Shown here piece after piece: positions 42,574-50,980 of a DNA stretch of 64,000 bases. The stretch spans positions 124,001-188,000 of the forward strand of contig NZ_SCNN01000012.1 of assembly GCF_005503535.1 (NCBI RefSeq), read 5' to 3'. Source of the stretch: Mesorhizobium comanense (GTDB taxonomy: Bacteria; Pseudomonadota; Alphaproteobacteria; Rhizobiales; Rhizobiaceae). A program made the position numbers and the translations under genes. The notes beneath the pieces are model-generated. The model was not told the origin of the DNA. It worked only from the letters and a program-made list of their open reading frames with translations, and did not search any database. The stretch's first letter is position 1, and every line of letters begins with the position of its first letter.

Positions 42574-43608
42574 TCATGTCTGCTTGTCGATCAGCCCGGC
42601 CGCGAGATGCGAGAGCAGTTTCACCGCCTCGCCATAGGTTTTCGCCTTGTCGGGGTTGGAGGCATTGCCGTCCAGCGCCCGCTTGTAGACACCCTGGCAG
42701 ATCGCGGCCAGCCGGAAAAAGGAGAAGGCAAGGAAGAAGGTCCAGTTGCCGATGCCCGTGAGCCCGCGCCGCCGGCAATAGGCGGCGACATAGTCCTCTT
42801 CGGCAGGCAGGCCGAGTGAACGGCGGTCGATGCCGCCCAGGCCGCGAAAGCCGGATGCATGCGGCAGGCGCCATTGCATGCATTGATAGGCGATATCAGC
42901 GAAAGGGTGGCCAATGGTCGACAATTCCCAGTCGAGCACCGCCAGCACCTCTGCCCGGTCCGGCGCGAAGATCAGATTGTCCAGCCGGTAGTCGCCATGC
43001 ACCAGCGAAACGAGCCCGTCATCGGCCGGCAAATGTGTCTCGAGCCAGGCGATCAGCCTGTCCATGTCGGCAATGGCGCCGGTTTCCGAGGCGCGGTACT
43101 GGCTGGTCCAGCGGGTCAGCTGCCGCTCGAAATAATTGCCGGGACGGCCGAAATCACCGAGCCCGACGGCTTCGACATCGACGCCGTGCAAGGCCGCGAG
43201 CGTGCCGTTCATGGCGTCGTAGATCGCCGCGCGTTCGTCATTGCCGCGCGCCTCGGGCAGCGCTGGATCCCAGAAGATACGGCCCTCGACGAATTCCATG
43301 ACGTAGAACATGCGGCCGATCGGCGAGGTCTCTGCCGACAGGTGCAGCATCCGCGGCACCGGCACGGCGGTGCCGGCGAGCGCCGTCATGACAGTGAATT
43401 CGCGATCGACCTGATGTGCCGACTTCAGCAATTGTCCCGGCGGCTTGGCGCGCAGCACGTAGCGGCCGCTCGCCGCCGTGATGAGATAGGTCGGGTTAGA
43501 CTGGCCGGACTTGAATTTCTCGACGGCCTGAAGCCCGGAAAAGCCGGGGATATGCGCCTCGAGGTAGGGCGCGAGCGCCGCCTGATCGAGCGCGTTCGGG
43601 TCGCTCAT
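42574..43608 (-). CDS. APH-like phosphotransferase of the ACAD10/11-kinase type
   Basis: 344 aa. The kinase signature SLVHGDYRLDNLIF (catalytic loop, about residue 200) and LAVLDWELSTIGHPFADIAY (metal-binding Asp) mark an aminoglycoside-phosphotransferase-like fold. The N-terminal GFSGLQAVEKFKSGQSNPTYLI and its adjacency to an acyl-CoA dehydrogenase gene point to the family fused to ACAD in human ACAD10/11, which phosphorylates 4-hydroxy-acyl substrates so that they can be converted to the 3-hydroxy form. It overlaps MaoC by four bases. Antibiotic resistance is unlikely. Confidence 0.85.
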   Translation of the reverse strand: MSDPNALDQAALAPYLEAHIPGFSGLQAVEKFKSGQSNPTYLITAASGRYVLRAKPPGQLLKSAHQVDREFTVMTALAGTAVPVPRMLHLSAETSPIGRMFYVMEFVEGRIFWDPALPEARGNDERAAIYDAMNGTLAALHGVDVEAVGLGDFGRPGNYFERQLTRWTSQYRASETGAIADMDRLIAWLETHLPADDGLVSLVHGDYRLDNLIFAPDRAEVLAVLDWELSTIGHPFADIAYQCMQWRLPHASGFRGLGGIDRRSLGLPAEEDYVAAYCRRRGLTGIGNWTFFLAFSFFRLAAICQGVYKRALDGNASNPDKAKTYGEAVKLLSHLAAGLIDKQT

Positions 43609-44090
43609 GCGGTCTCTGGCTGGCGTTCGATCAGGGTCAGCGTCAGCCAGCGCGCGGTAAGCGCCGGTTTTTTCGACCCCTCGATCTCGATCGTCACGTC
43701 ATGCGCCGTCTGCACCCAGCCGGACGGCCTGACCTTGACATCGGCCAGCACGAAATGGGTGCGGATGCGCGAACCGGTCTTCACCGGCGCCAGGAAGCGC
43801 AGCGAATCGAAGCCATGATTGACGCCCATCTTGCTGTTTTCCAGCGGCGGCATGGTCTCGAACGTCATTGCCGACAGCAGCGACAGCGACAGGAAGCCAT
43901 GCGCGATCGTGCCGCCGAACGGCGTCTCGCGCTTGGCCCGTTCCGGATCGCAGTGGATGAACTGGTGATCGTCGGTGGCGTCGGCGAACTGGTCGATCAT
44001 GCGTTGCGTCACCACGCGCCAGGGCGAGACGCCGACCTCCTTGCCGACGCTGGCCAGAAGCACATCGAGACTGATCGGTTCCACGCTCAT
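43605..44090 (-). CDS. MaoC-like enoyl-CoA hydratase/dehydratase
   Basis: 161 aa hot-dog fold. The hydratase motif ADATDDHQFIHCDPERAK (Asp and His catalytic) and FGGTIAHGFLSLSLLSAM are clear. Start chosen at MSVEPISLDVL (44090) by family alignment; GGAGG is unusually close to it. A TTG at 44126, three bases after the upstream SDR stop, would add 12 residues. It is coupled to the APH gene by a four-base overlap. Expected role: hydration of an enoyl-CoA in the pathway encoded by this cluster. Confidence 0.87.
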   Translation of the reverse strand: MSVEPISLDVLLASVGKEVGVSPWRVVTQRMIDQFADATDDHQFIHCDPERAKRETPFGGTIAHGFLSLSLLSAMTFETMPPLENSKMGVNHGFDSLRFLAPVKTGSRIRTHFVLADVKVRPSGWVQTAHDVTIEIEGSKKPALTARWLTLTLIERQPETA

Positions 44091-44129
44091 GTCCTCCAGT
44101 TCACCGCCGGCTTCTGTGGCCGGCAAATG

Positions 44130-44945
44130 TCATTCCTTGAAGAGAGTCAGTCCATGCTGCACCGACTGTCCCCCATCGATCGGCAGGATGGCGCCGGTGA
44201 CATAACTGCCTGCACGGCTGCACAAATAGAGCGTTGCGCCGGCAATGTCATCCGGTGCGCCGATGCGGCCGATCGGAACATGCCCGCCGACATGCCGGGC
44301 CTGTTCTTCGGTGCCGGTGGCAAAGGCGGTCATGCGGCTCTGGAAGGGCCCGGGGGCAAAGGCGTTGACGGTGATGCGCCGGGCGGCGAATTCCAGCGCC
44401 AGAGTACGCGTCAGATGATGCACGGCAGCCTTGGACGCGGTGTAGGAATAGGCGTCGTCGGCCAGCGGCTGCGTGCCCATCACCGAGCCGAGATTGATCA
44501 CCCGGGCCGGATCGGCGTCGCTCGCGGCGGCCTCCAGCAGCGGCAGCAGCTCGCGCGTCAGGTGGAAGACGGCGGTGACATTGACACCGAGCACCTTGGC
44601 CCAGGCGTAATAGGGGAAGCTCTCGATCGGTGCGCCCCAGGACACGCCGGCATTGTTGACCAGTATGTCCAGTTTGCCGGTGCGCGCCTTGACCTCGCCG
44701 ACCAGCGCCGCAATTCCAGCCTCGCTGGAGACATCGCCGGCAAATCCCTCGGCCCGGCCGGAAGCATCGAGCCCGTTCAGCTCTGCCGCGACCTTCACGC
44801 AGTCCTCGCCTTTGCGCGAAGCGATCATCACGCTGGCGCCGGCCCTGACCAGCGCGGTAGCCGCCATGCGGCCGATGCCCGTCGCGGCACCCGTCACCAG
44901 GGCGGTCTTGCCGGTTACCGAAAACAGCTCGTCCAGATAACTCAT
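44130..44945 (-). CDS. Short-chain dehydrogenase/reductase
   Basis: 271-aa SDR: TGAATGIGRMAATAL cofactor loop, NNAGVSWGAP, catalytic Ser in NLGSVMGTQ (Ser followed by Val-Met-Gly) and YTASKAAVHHL (Tyr-x3-Lys); C-terminal GSYVTGAILPIDGGQS. First gene of the minus-strand cluster, divergent from the acyl-CoA dehydrogenase at 45066, so both units share the 120-base gap with the CAGGCA/TGCCTG dyad. Likely oxidises or reduces a hydroxyacyl/ketoacyl intermediate. Confidence 0.88.
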   Translation of the reverse strand: MSYLDELFSVTGKTALVTGAATGIGRMAATALVRAGASVMIASRKGEDCVKVAAELNGLDASGRAEGFAGDVSSEAGIAALVGEVKARTGKLDILVNNAGVSWGAPIESFPYYAWAKVLGVNVTAVFHLTRELLPLLEAAASDADPARVINLGSVMGTQPLADDAYSYTASKAAVHHLTRTLALEFAARRITVNAFAPGPFQSRMTAFATGTEEQARHVGGHVPIGRIGAPDDIAGATLYLCSRAGSYVTGAILPIDGGQSVQHGLTLFKE

Positions 44946-45026
44946 GGCAATCCCCCGCGGCTTCGCCCGTGTCTGGGCAAAGAGTCCGCGTTGACAAGGC
45001 TAGCCGAAGTACGGTCATCCTTGCCA

Positions 45027-45041
45027 CAGGCAAAATGCCTG
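45027..45041. promoter_or_regulatory. Inverted repeat in the divergent promoter region
   Basis: CAGGCA-AAA-TGCCTG is a perfect 6-bp dyad with a 3-base centre, 25-39 bases before the acyl-CoA dehydrogenase start and within the gap shared with the divergent SDR. TTGACA at 44991-44996 could be a -35 element. A regulator site is plausible; the neighbouring TetR protein is one candidate. Confidence 0.4.
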
Positions 45042-45065
45042 GCATGCATGAAGGGTTAGCGAGCG

Positions 45066-46307
45066 ATGACGCAGATGGATCTCGGCATGACCGAGCGGCT
45101 GAAGCCGATCCACGCACGCGTGGCGGCCATGGTGCGCGACGAGATCATGCCGCTCGACAGGGAGTTCCTGGGCGAAGTGGGCAAGGCCGGCGACCGCTGG
45201 GTCTATACGGCACGCCAGAGCGAGATCCTCGAAGGGCTGAAGAAGACCGCCAGGGAGCGCGGGCTTTGGAATTTCTGGCTGACCGGTTCCGAACGCGGCT
45301 ACGGCCTGTCCACCGTCGAATATGCCTATCTGGCGGAAGAGATGGGCAAGGCGCATCTCGGCGCCGAGACCTTCAACTGTTCGGCGCCCGACACCGGCAA
45401 TATGGAAGTTCTGGAGCGCTACGGCTCGGCCGACCACAAGCGGGACTGGCTCGCGCCGCTGCTCGAGGGAAAAATCCGGTCGGCCTATCTGATGACCGAG
45501 CCGGATGTCGCTTCCTCCGACGCCACCAACATCGCGATGCGCTGCGAGCGCCGGGGCGGCGACTATGTGCTCAACGGCGAGAAATGGTGGGCGTCGGGCG
45601 CCGGCGATCCGCGCTGCGCCATCTATATCGTCATGGTCAGGACCGGCGGCGACGAGGAACCGCAGCATCGCCGCCACTCGATGATCCTGGTACCGTCGGA
45701 CACCAAGGGCGTGACCAAGATCCGGGCCATGCAGGTCTATGGCGACGATGACGCGCCGCACGGCCACATGCATCTTCGCTTCGACAATGTGGTGATACCG
45801 GCTTCCAACCTGATCCTGGGCGAGGGCAGGGGGTTCGAGATCGCGCAGGGCCGGCTTGGGCCGGGCCGCATCCACCATTGCATGCGCGCGATCGGCCAGG
45901 CGGAGATGGCGCTGGAGATGCTGTGCCAGCGTTCGGTCCGGCGCGAGGCCTTCGGCCAGCCGCTGGCGAAGCTCGGCGCCAATTTCGACATCATCGCCGA
46001 GTGCCGTATGGAGATCGAGATGGCCCGGTTGCTCTGCCTCAAGGCGGCTTGGATGATCGACCAGGGCGACGCGCGCGCGGCCGCGCCCTGGATCAGCCAG
46101 ATCAAGGTGATCGCACCACGCGTCGCCCTGAGGGTCACGGACGAGGCGGTGCAGATGTTCGGCGCGCAAGGCATCAGCCAGGACACGCCGCTTGCCCGCT
46201 CCTGGACACATCTGAGAACATTGCGCCTCGCGGACGGGCCGGATGCCGTGCACCGCAGGCAGGTGGCGCGCACGGAACTGAGGAAGTACACGCAGGAAAG
46301 GGTCTGA
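45066..46307 (+). CDS. Acyl-CoA dehydrogenase
   Basis: 413 aa FAD enzyme. MTEPDVASSDATNIAMRCER (substrate/FAD region), GEKWWASGAGDPRC, LGPGRIHHCMRAIGQAEMALE and the C-terminal EAVQMFGAQGISQDTPLARSWTHLRTLRLADGPDAVH (FAD-adenosine region) are standard for the ACAD11-like group. The pairing with an APH-like kinase, MaoC and SDRs fits degradation of hydroxylated or branched acyl-CoAs. Divergent from the SDR operon; the MDR gene follows after 56 bases. Confidence 0.9.
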   Translation: MTQMDLGMTERLKPIHARVAAMVRDEIMPLDREFLGEVGKAGDRWVYTARQSEILEGLKKTARERGLWNFWLTGSERGYGLSTVEYAYLAEEMGKAHLGAETFNCSAPDTGNMEVLERYGSADHKRDWLAPLLEGKIRSAYLMTEPDVASSDATNIAMRCERRGGDYVLNGEKWWASGAGDPRCAIYIVMVRTGGDEEPQHRRHSMILVPSDTKGVTKIRAMQVYGDDDAPHGHMHLRFDNVVIPASNLILGEGRGFEIAQGRLGPGRIHHCMRAIGQAEMALEMLCQRSVRREAFGQPLAKLGANFDIIAECRMEIEMARLLCLKAAWMIDQGDARAAAPWISQIKVIAPRVALRVTDEAVQMFGAQGISQDTPLARSWTHLRTLRLADGPDAVHRRQVARTELRKYTQERV

Positions 46308-46363
46308 GCGGCAACTCCATCAGCCGCACGGTCTTTGCGCCCGACAAACAAGGAGTGTCACCA

Positions 46364-47401
46364 ATGACCATCCCCGCCGAAATGAAAGCGCTTCTCCTGG
46401 TCGGCGACGGCTACACCAGGACGCCGAGCGGCAGCGTGCTGGAGGCGACGGAACCTTATCTGGAGCCTGGCTCGACTGCCGTGCCGTCGCCCGGACCAAC
46501 GCAAGTGCTGATCAAGGTCAGCCTGGCCTCGATCAATCCGTCCGATGTGGCCTTCATCAAGGGCCAGTACGGCCAGCCGCGGGTCAAGGGCCGGCCGGCC
46601 GGCTTCGAGGGTGTCGGCACGGTCGTCGCCGGCGGCGACGAGCCCTATTCCAAGAGCCTGGTGGGCAAGCGGATCGCCTTCGCCACCGGGCTCAGCAACT
46701 GGGGCTCGTGGGCGCAATACGCCATTGCCGAGGCGGCGGCCTGCATTCCGCTCCTGGACACCGTGCGCGACGAGGATGGCGCGGCGATGATCGTCAATCC
46801 GCTGACCGCGATCGCCATGTTCGACATCGTCAAACAGGACGGCGAAAAGGCCTTCGTCATGACCGCCGGCGCCAGCCAGCTCTGCAAGCTGATCATCGGT
46901 CTCGCCAGGGGGGAAGGATACAGGCCGATCGTGACCGTGCGCCGCGACGAGCAGATCCCGCTCCTGAAGGAGATCGGCGCCGCCCACGTGCTCAACGAGA
47001 AGGCGGCGGATTTCGAGGCCACGTTGCGCGAGGTGATAAAGGCCGAGCAACCGCGCATCTTCCTCGACGCGGTCACCGGGCCGCTAGCGTCAGCCATCTT
47101 CAACGCCATGCCGAAGCGTGCGCGCTGGATCATCTACGGCCGGCTCGATCCGGATGCCACCGTCATCCGCGAACCGGGCCAGCTGATCTTCCAGCACAAG
47201 CACATCGAAGGCTTCTGGCTGAGCGAGTGGATGCGGCAGTTCAAAGACCGGCGCGGTCCGGCGATCCTGGAGGCGCAGAAGCGTTTTTCCGACGGGCGCT
47301 GGTCGACCGACGTGACAGCCGTCGTGCCGCTGGCGGAAGCCATGGCGCGGTTGCCGGGGGAACTCGCCAAGCCCAACGGCAAGGTCTTCATCCGGCCCTG
47401 A
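46364..47401 (+). CDS. MDR-family quinone oxidoreductase/enoyl reductase
   Basis: 345 aa. N-terminal GroES-like domain (VLIKVSLASINPSDVAFIKGQYG, RPAGFEGVGTVVAGG) and a Rossmann domain with FVMTAGASQLCKLIIGLAR; the zinc-binding Cys cluster of alcohol dehydrogenases is missing, so it belongs to the zinc-free quinone reductase/enoyl reductase branch. AGGAG lies nine bases before the ATG at 46364. Probably in the same transcript as the acyl-CoA dehydrogenase and ends in a hairpin. NADPH-dependent reduction of a conjugated carbonyl is inferred. Confidence 0.85.
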   Translation: MTIPAEMKALLLVGDGYTRTPSGSVLEATEPYLEPGSTAVPSPGPTQVLIKVSLASINPSDVAFIKGQYGQPRVKGRPAGFEGVGTVVAGGDEPYSKSLVGKRIAFATGLSNWGSWAQYAIAEAAACIPLLDTVRDEDGAAMIVNPLTAIAMFDIVKQDGEKAFVMTAGASQLCKLIIGLARGEGYRPIVTVRRDEQIPLLKEIGAAHVLNEKAADFEATLREVIKAEQPRIFLDAVTGPLASAIFNAMPKRARWIIYGRLDPDATVIREPGQLIFQHKHIEGFWLSEWMRQFKDRRGPAILEAQKRFSDGRWSTDVTAVVPLAEAMARLPGELAKPNGKVFIRP

Positions 47402-47415
47402 TGCCCTTCCCGGTA

Positions 47416-47437
47416 TGCGAGAGCCGGGGCTCTCGCA
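47416..47437 (+). terminator. Hairpin after the MDR reductase gene
   Basis: TGCGAGAGCC (47416-47425) pairs perfectly with GGCTCTCGCA (47428-47437) around a 2-base turn, 15 bases after the stop. The tail (GGCGTTTCC) is only weakly U-rich, so it may be an inefficient terminator or mRNA 3' stabiliser. Confidence 0.5.
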
Positions 47438-47608
47438 GGCGTTTCCAGGCTGTTGCCTCGCGAGGGCGGGACTTGCGGGGCGGAACGCGAAGTTGATGGC
47501 GGTGACGCTCAGCCCCTATGCCATTTCGCTTCGTCCGTGATATGCCGCCATCGAAATGCCGGGCAGTGCGGGCAAAGGCCCGGTGTAGAGTGGTATGGGG
47601 TGCCTTTG

Positions 47609-48775
47609 ATGACGATGTCCAAGCCGGTTTTCGACCGTTTGGGACTTGGCCTGTGGATCGGGGCGTTCCTGGTCGTTCTCGTGTTGGTCCTGCTGTCGCC
47701 CGACACGCGCTCGGTCCTGCCGGCCTATAGATATGGCAGCCAGCAATTCCTGGCCGGCGGGCCGCTCTACAATGTCCAGTCCGAGATGGGATATCTCTAC
47801 GCGCCGGCCTTTGCCGCGCTCTACATCCCGCTGTTCAAGCTCGGCCCGCACCTGGGCGGCCTCATATGGCACATTGTCGGCTTTTCGGTGCTGACCTTCG
47901 CGGCGATGCGGCAGGCTCGCAAGCTCGGCGGCTCGGAGTTGCCGTGGCTGCTTTCCTTCGGGTTGTTCCTTGCGTTGCCGATGGCGCTGGGCGCGATCCG
48001 CAACGGCCAGGCGACGATCCTTTTGACCGGCGCCTGCTGGCTGCTCACGCTCACGGCGCTTGAAGGGCGGCGCGCCGAAGCCTTCTTCTGGGCGTCGGTC
48101 GCCATCATCGCCAAGCCGACCGCCATCATCATGTTACTTTTGGTCGGAGCCTTGCGCCCGCGGCTGATTCCGTTGCTGGTGCTGGCGGTGCTGTTCGTGC
48201 TCGTTCTGCCCTACGCTTTCGCCCCCGCAGCCTATCTCAACGAGCAGTATCGCGTGTTCGCCGGGATGCTGACCTCGATGGCGGTCGACAACGCCAGCCA
48301 TTTCGTGCCCACCGACTTCACCGCGCCCTTCACGAGGATCGGCCTGCCCATCCCGGATTTCGGCGCCACGATCATACGCATGGTCATGGCGCTGTTCACG
48401 CTTTCGGCCGTGCTGTGGTTCGACCGCAAGCTCGAACGGGGAATGGCTGGTCTCGCCATCTTCCTGACGGCCGCGTTCTACATGTGTGTCTTCAACCCGC
48501 GCGTCGAACCCAACACCTATGCCATGATCGCGGTGCCCGCCGGCCTCGCAATCGCCTTGTTGTGGCGCGAGGAGCGCGGCGGCATGCCAGCCTCGGTGCT
48601 GTCGGCGGTCCTGTTTCTGACGGGGCTGACCAGCGTCGAACGCCACATGCATGAATTCTTCTATCCCTGGTTCCGGCCGATCGCGGTCACCGCCATTGCC
48701 GGTTTCCTGATCTGGTGGTTCTGGGCCAAGGCACGGAGCAAGGTGATGAATGAGGGGCCTGTGGCAAATGGCTGA
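47609..48775 (+). CDS. Integral membrane glycosyltransferase, GT87 (DUF2029) type
   Basis: 388 aa with about ten TM helices. N-terminal YRYGSQQFLAGGPLYN and YLYAPAFAALYIPLF correspond to the conserved first extracytoplasmic loop of GT-C enzymes that use polyprenyl-phosphate sugars; LGAIRNGQATILLTGACWLL and WASVAIIAKPTAIIMLLLVGALRPR are typical of GT87. It should transfer a sugar from an und-P-linked donor on the periplasmic face. It overlaps the GT2 gene by eight bases (if GT2 starts at 48768), so the donor-making enzyme is coupled to it. Acceptor unknown. Confidence 0.8.
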   Translation: MTMSKPVFDRLGLGLWIGAFLVVLVLVLLSPDTRSVLPAYRYGSQQFLAGGPLYNVQSEMGYLYAPAFAALYIPLFKLGPHLGGLIWHIVGFSVLTFAAMRQARKLGGSELPWLLSFGLFLALPMALGAIRNGQATILLTGACWLLTLTALEGRRAEAFFWASVAIIAKPTAIIMLLLVGALRPRLIPLLVLAVLFVLVLPYAFAPAAYLNEQYRVFAGMLTSMAVDNASHFVPTDFTAPFTRIGLPIPDFGATIIRMVMALFTLSAVLWFDRKLERGMAGLAIFLTAAFYMCVFNPRVEPNTYAMIAVPAGLAIALLWREERGGMPASVLSAVLFLTGLTSVERHMHEFFYPWFRPIAVTAIAGFLIWWFWAKARSKVMNEGPVANG

Positions 48776-49751
48776 ATCGCGGCCTGTTCTCGATGTCGTC
48801 GCGCCGTTCCTGAACGAGGCTCAATCGGCATCGGCTTTCGCCGGCTTGCTGGATAAGCTCGAGGCCGCCGTGTCTCAACGTTTCGGCATGAGCATGCACA
48901 AGATCCTGGTCGATGACGGCAGCAGCGATGACAGCGTCGCGCGGTTTTCGCAGGCGCTGTCGGGTTCGTGGGAGATCGTGCGGCTCAGCCGGAACTTTGG
49001 CAAGGAGGTGGCGGTGCTCGCCGGCCTCGACCAGTCGCGTGGCGACATGGTGCTGATCATGGATTCGGACTTGCAACATTCCATGGACATCAGCCTGAAG
49101 ATGATCACCGAACTGGTCGACGACCCGGAGATCGACGTCGTCTATGCGCAGAATGACCGGCGCGAGGCGAGCTGGCGGCGCAGCCAGCTGGCGCGGCTTT
49201 TCTACAGCCTGATCAATTCGAGCCAGCGTTTCGACATCCCCGAGAATGCCGGGGATTTCCGCGTCATGCGCGGCTCCGTGGCGCGCGCGATCGCCACCTT
49301 GCGCGACAAGCGGCGCTTCAACAAGGGCCTGTTCGCCTGGGCAGGATTCCGCCAGAAGGCGATACCCTATTCGCCGGAAAACCGCGCCAGCGGCACCTCG
49401 AAATGGAGCCGGCTCAACCTGATCGCGTTCTCGCTGGAAGGGTTCACGTCGTTTTCCGTCATTCCATTGCGCCTGATCAGCCTCAGCGGATTGCTGGCGG
49501 CGCTTGCGGGCGCCGTCTATGGCGCCAAGGTGTTCTTCGAGGTGATCTTCTACGGCATCGCCGTTCCGGGTTATCCCAGCCTGCTGGTCGCCGTCGTGCT
49601 GCTCGGCGGCCTCAACCTGACCCTGCTCGGGCTGATCGGCGAATATGTCTGGGTGACGCTCTCGGAAAGCAAGGACCGGCCGGTCTATATCGTGCGCGAT
49701 GTGGTGCGCGGCGAGGCCCCCGCGAAGCTGCCGGGCGCGCCCGGGATATGA
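48768..49751 (+). CDS. Polyprenyl-phosphate glycosyltransferase, GT2 (GtrB/DPM1-like)
   Basis: 327 aa. GT-A domain with VVAPFLNEAQSA, LVDDGSSDDS, the DXD-like MDSDLQH and GDFRVMRGSVARAIATLRDKRRF; two C-terminal TM helices (about 230-300). This is the GtrB/FlmF/ArnC-like architecture that loads a sugar from a nucleotide donor onto undecaprenyl phosphate at the inner leaflet. ATG at 48768 has GAGGGG ten bases upstream; ATG at 48750 inside the preceding gene is an alternative. Its stop overlaps the deacetylase start. Confidence 0.9.
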   Translation: MAESRPVLDVVAPFLNEAQSASAFAGLLDKLEAAVSQRFGMSMHKILVDDGSSDDSVARFSQALSGSWEIVRLSRNFGKEVAVLAGLDQSRGDMVLIMDSDLQHSMDISLKMITELVDDPEIDVVYAQNDRREASWRRSQLARLFYSLINSSQRFDIPENAGDFRVMRGSVARAIATLRDKRRFNKGLFAWAGFRQKAIPYSPENRASGTSKWSRLNLIAFSLEGFTSFSVIPLRLISLSGLLAALAGAVYGAKVFFEVIFYGIAVPGYPSLLVAVVLLGGLNLTLLGLIGEYVWVTLSESKDRPVYIVRDVVRGEAPAKLPGAPGI

Positions 49752-50566
49752 CGCGGCGTATCCGCCTTATCGCCGATGACTACGGGCTGGCGCCTGGTGT
49801 CTCGGCGGCGATCCTTGATCTTCTGGAGCGCGGGCGCCTGACCGGCACCAGCTGCATGACCGGCTTCGGGGAATGGGAGGAGGCGGCAAACCGGATAAGG
49901 CCGCTGTGTGGCCGGGCGGCGGTGGGGCTGCACCTGACCCTGACCGACCAGCCGGCTGTGACGGGCCGGTCGAGCCTGGCGCCGGAAGGCCGGCTGCCGC
50001 CGCTCGGTTCGCTCGCCTTGCCCTTCGTGCGCGGGCGGGTCGACGAGCGGGACGTCCATGCCGAACTCGACGCTCAGCACAGTCGCTTCGTCGAAGCGCT
50101 CGGCCGTCAGCCCGACTTCATCGACGGGCACCAGCATGTGCATTTCCTGCCCGTGGTCCGTAAATGGCTTCGGACGCGTTTTTCCGAAAGCGCCGGGAGG
50201 CCGCCATTGCGCGGCTCCCCGGCCTTGGGCGACGCCGCCGTCGCGCCGAAGATCGCGGCAATCGCCGCCGTGGCCGCCGGCTTCAACCGGTCGATGGCGC
50301 GTGCCGGCTTCACGGTCATGGAGCCGCTCACCGGCATCTACGACTGGAAGCAGCCCGACCGGTTTGCGCCGCTGCTGCAGGCCGCTGTCGACACATTGCC
50401 GGAAAGAGGCCTGTTCATGTGTCATCCCGGCCATGTCGATGAAACGCTGCGCGCACGCGATCCGATGCAGAGCGTGCGCGAGGTGGAATTCTCTGTCCTG
50501 GCCTCGGATGCGTTTGGCGCGAGCCTGGCCCGGGCCGGGGTCGAGATCAGGGATGGCAGGGGATGA
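49748..50566 (+). CDS. ChbG/HpnK (YdjC) family carbohydrate deacetylase, NaxD-like
   Basis: 272 aa. The metal-binding Asp pair in LIADDYGLAPGVSAAI (residue about 9), VGLHLTLTD and FIDGHQHVHFLP (His-x-x-His) plus CHPGHVDE are the catalytic signature. This family removes acetyl groups from N-acetylated sugars, including NaxD, which deacetylates undecaprenyl-phosphate-GalNAc for lipid A modification in Francisella. Being coupled both to GT2 (overlap of four) and GtrA (overlap of four) makes a lipid-linked sugar the most likely substrate, rather than chitobiose. Confidence 0.87.
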   Translation: MTRRIRLIADDYGLAPGVSAAILDLLERGRLTGTSCMTGFGEWEEAANRIRPLCGRAAVGLHLTLTDQPAVTGRSSLAPEGRLPPLGSLALPFVRGRVDERDVHAELDAQHSRFVEALGRQPDFIDGHQHVHFLPVVRKWLRTRFSESAGRPPLRGSPALGDAAVAPKIAAIAAVAAGFNRSMARAGFTVMEPLTGIYDWKQPDRFAPLLQAAVDTLPERGLFMCHPGHVDETLRARDPMQSVREVEFSVLASDAFGASLARAGVEIRDGRG

Positions 50567-50973
50567 GCGGCGCCGACCAGCCCGGGCGTTCGACCGGCAG
50601 CAAGATCGTGCGCTTCGCCATCGTCGGGCTCGTGAACACGGCGATCGACCTTGCCGGTTTCTTCCTGCTGCTCAAGCTTCACGTCCCGCCATTGCCCGCC
50701 AATATCGTCTCCTGGTCGATCGCCGTCGTTTTTTCGTTTGTGGCGAACGGGTTCTGGTCGTTCGAGCGCAACCATGCCATCCGGCTGCGGGACGCGTTCC
50801 TGCGCTTCGTGTCGCTCGGAGCGCTGATTTCGCTCGGCGTCTCCAGCCTGTCGATCGCTGTCTTCGCCGGCATCGCCGGGGTGTGGCCGGCAAAGGTCGG
50901 CGGCGTCATCGTCGCGGCGGTGCTGAATTTCCTCGCCGCGCGCTGGTCGATCGAAGGCCGGCTCTCCAGATAG
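50563..50973 (+). CDS. GtrA-family membrane protein (flippase-like)
   Basis: 136 aa with four TM helices. IVRFAIVGLVNTAIDLAGFFLL, AVVFSFVANGFWSFERNH and LNFLAARWSIEG are GtrA signatures. GtrA-type proteins are thought to flip und-P-linked sugars across the inner membrane. It ends the four-gene glycosylation cassette and overlaps the deacetylase by four bases; convergent with the RND pump gene, whose stop is eight bases away. Confidence 0.88.
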   Translation: MSGADQPGRSTGSKIVRFAIVGLVNTAIDLAGFFLLLKLHVPPLPANIVSWSIAVVFSFVANGFWSFERNHAIRLRDAFLRFVSLGALISLGVSSLSIAVFAGIAGVWPAKVGGVIVAAVLNFLAARWSIEGRLSR

Positions 50974-50980
50974 AGACAGG

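Noticed and set aside
42574..43608. Aminoglycoside resistance kinase
   Set aside because: The APH fold is present but the genomic setting and N-terminal sequence fit the acyl-CoA-linked kinase group instead.
47476..47501. GGAAC in the gap before the GT87 gene
   Set aside because: No GTT at 16 or 17 bases downstream; not an EcfG promoter.
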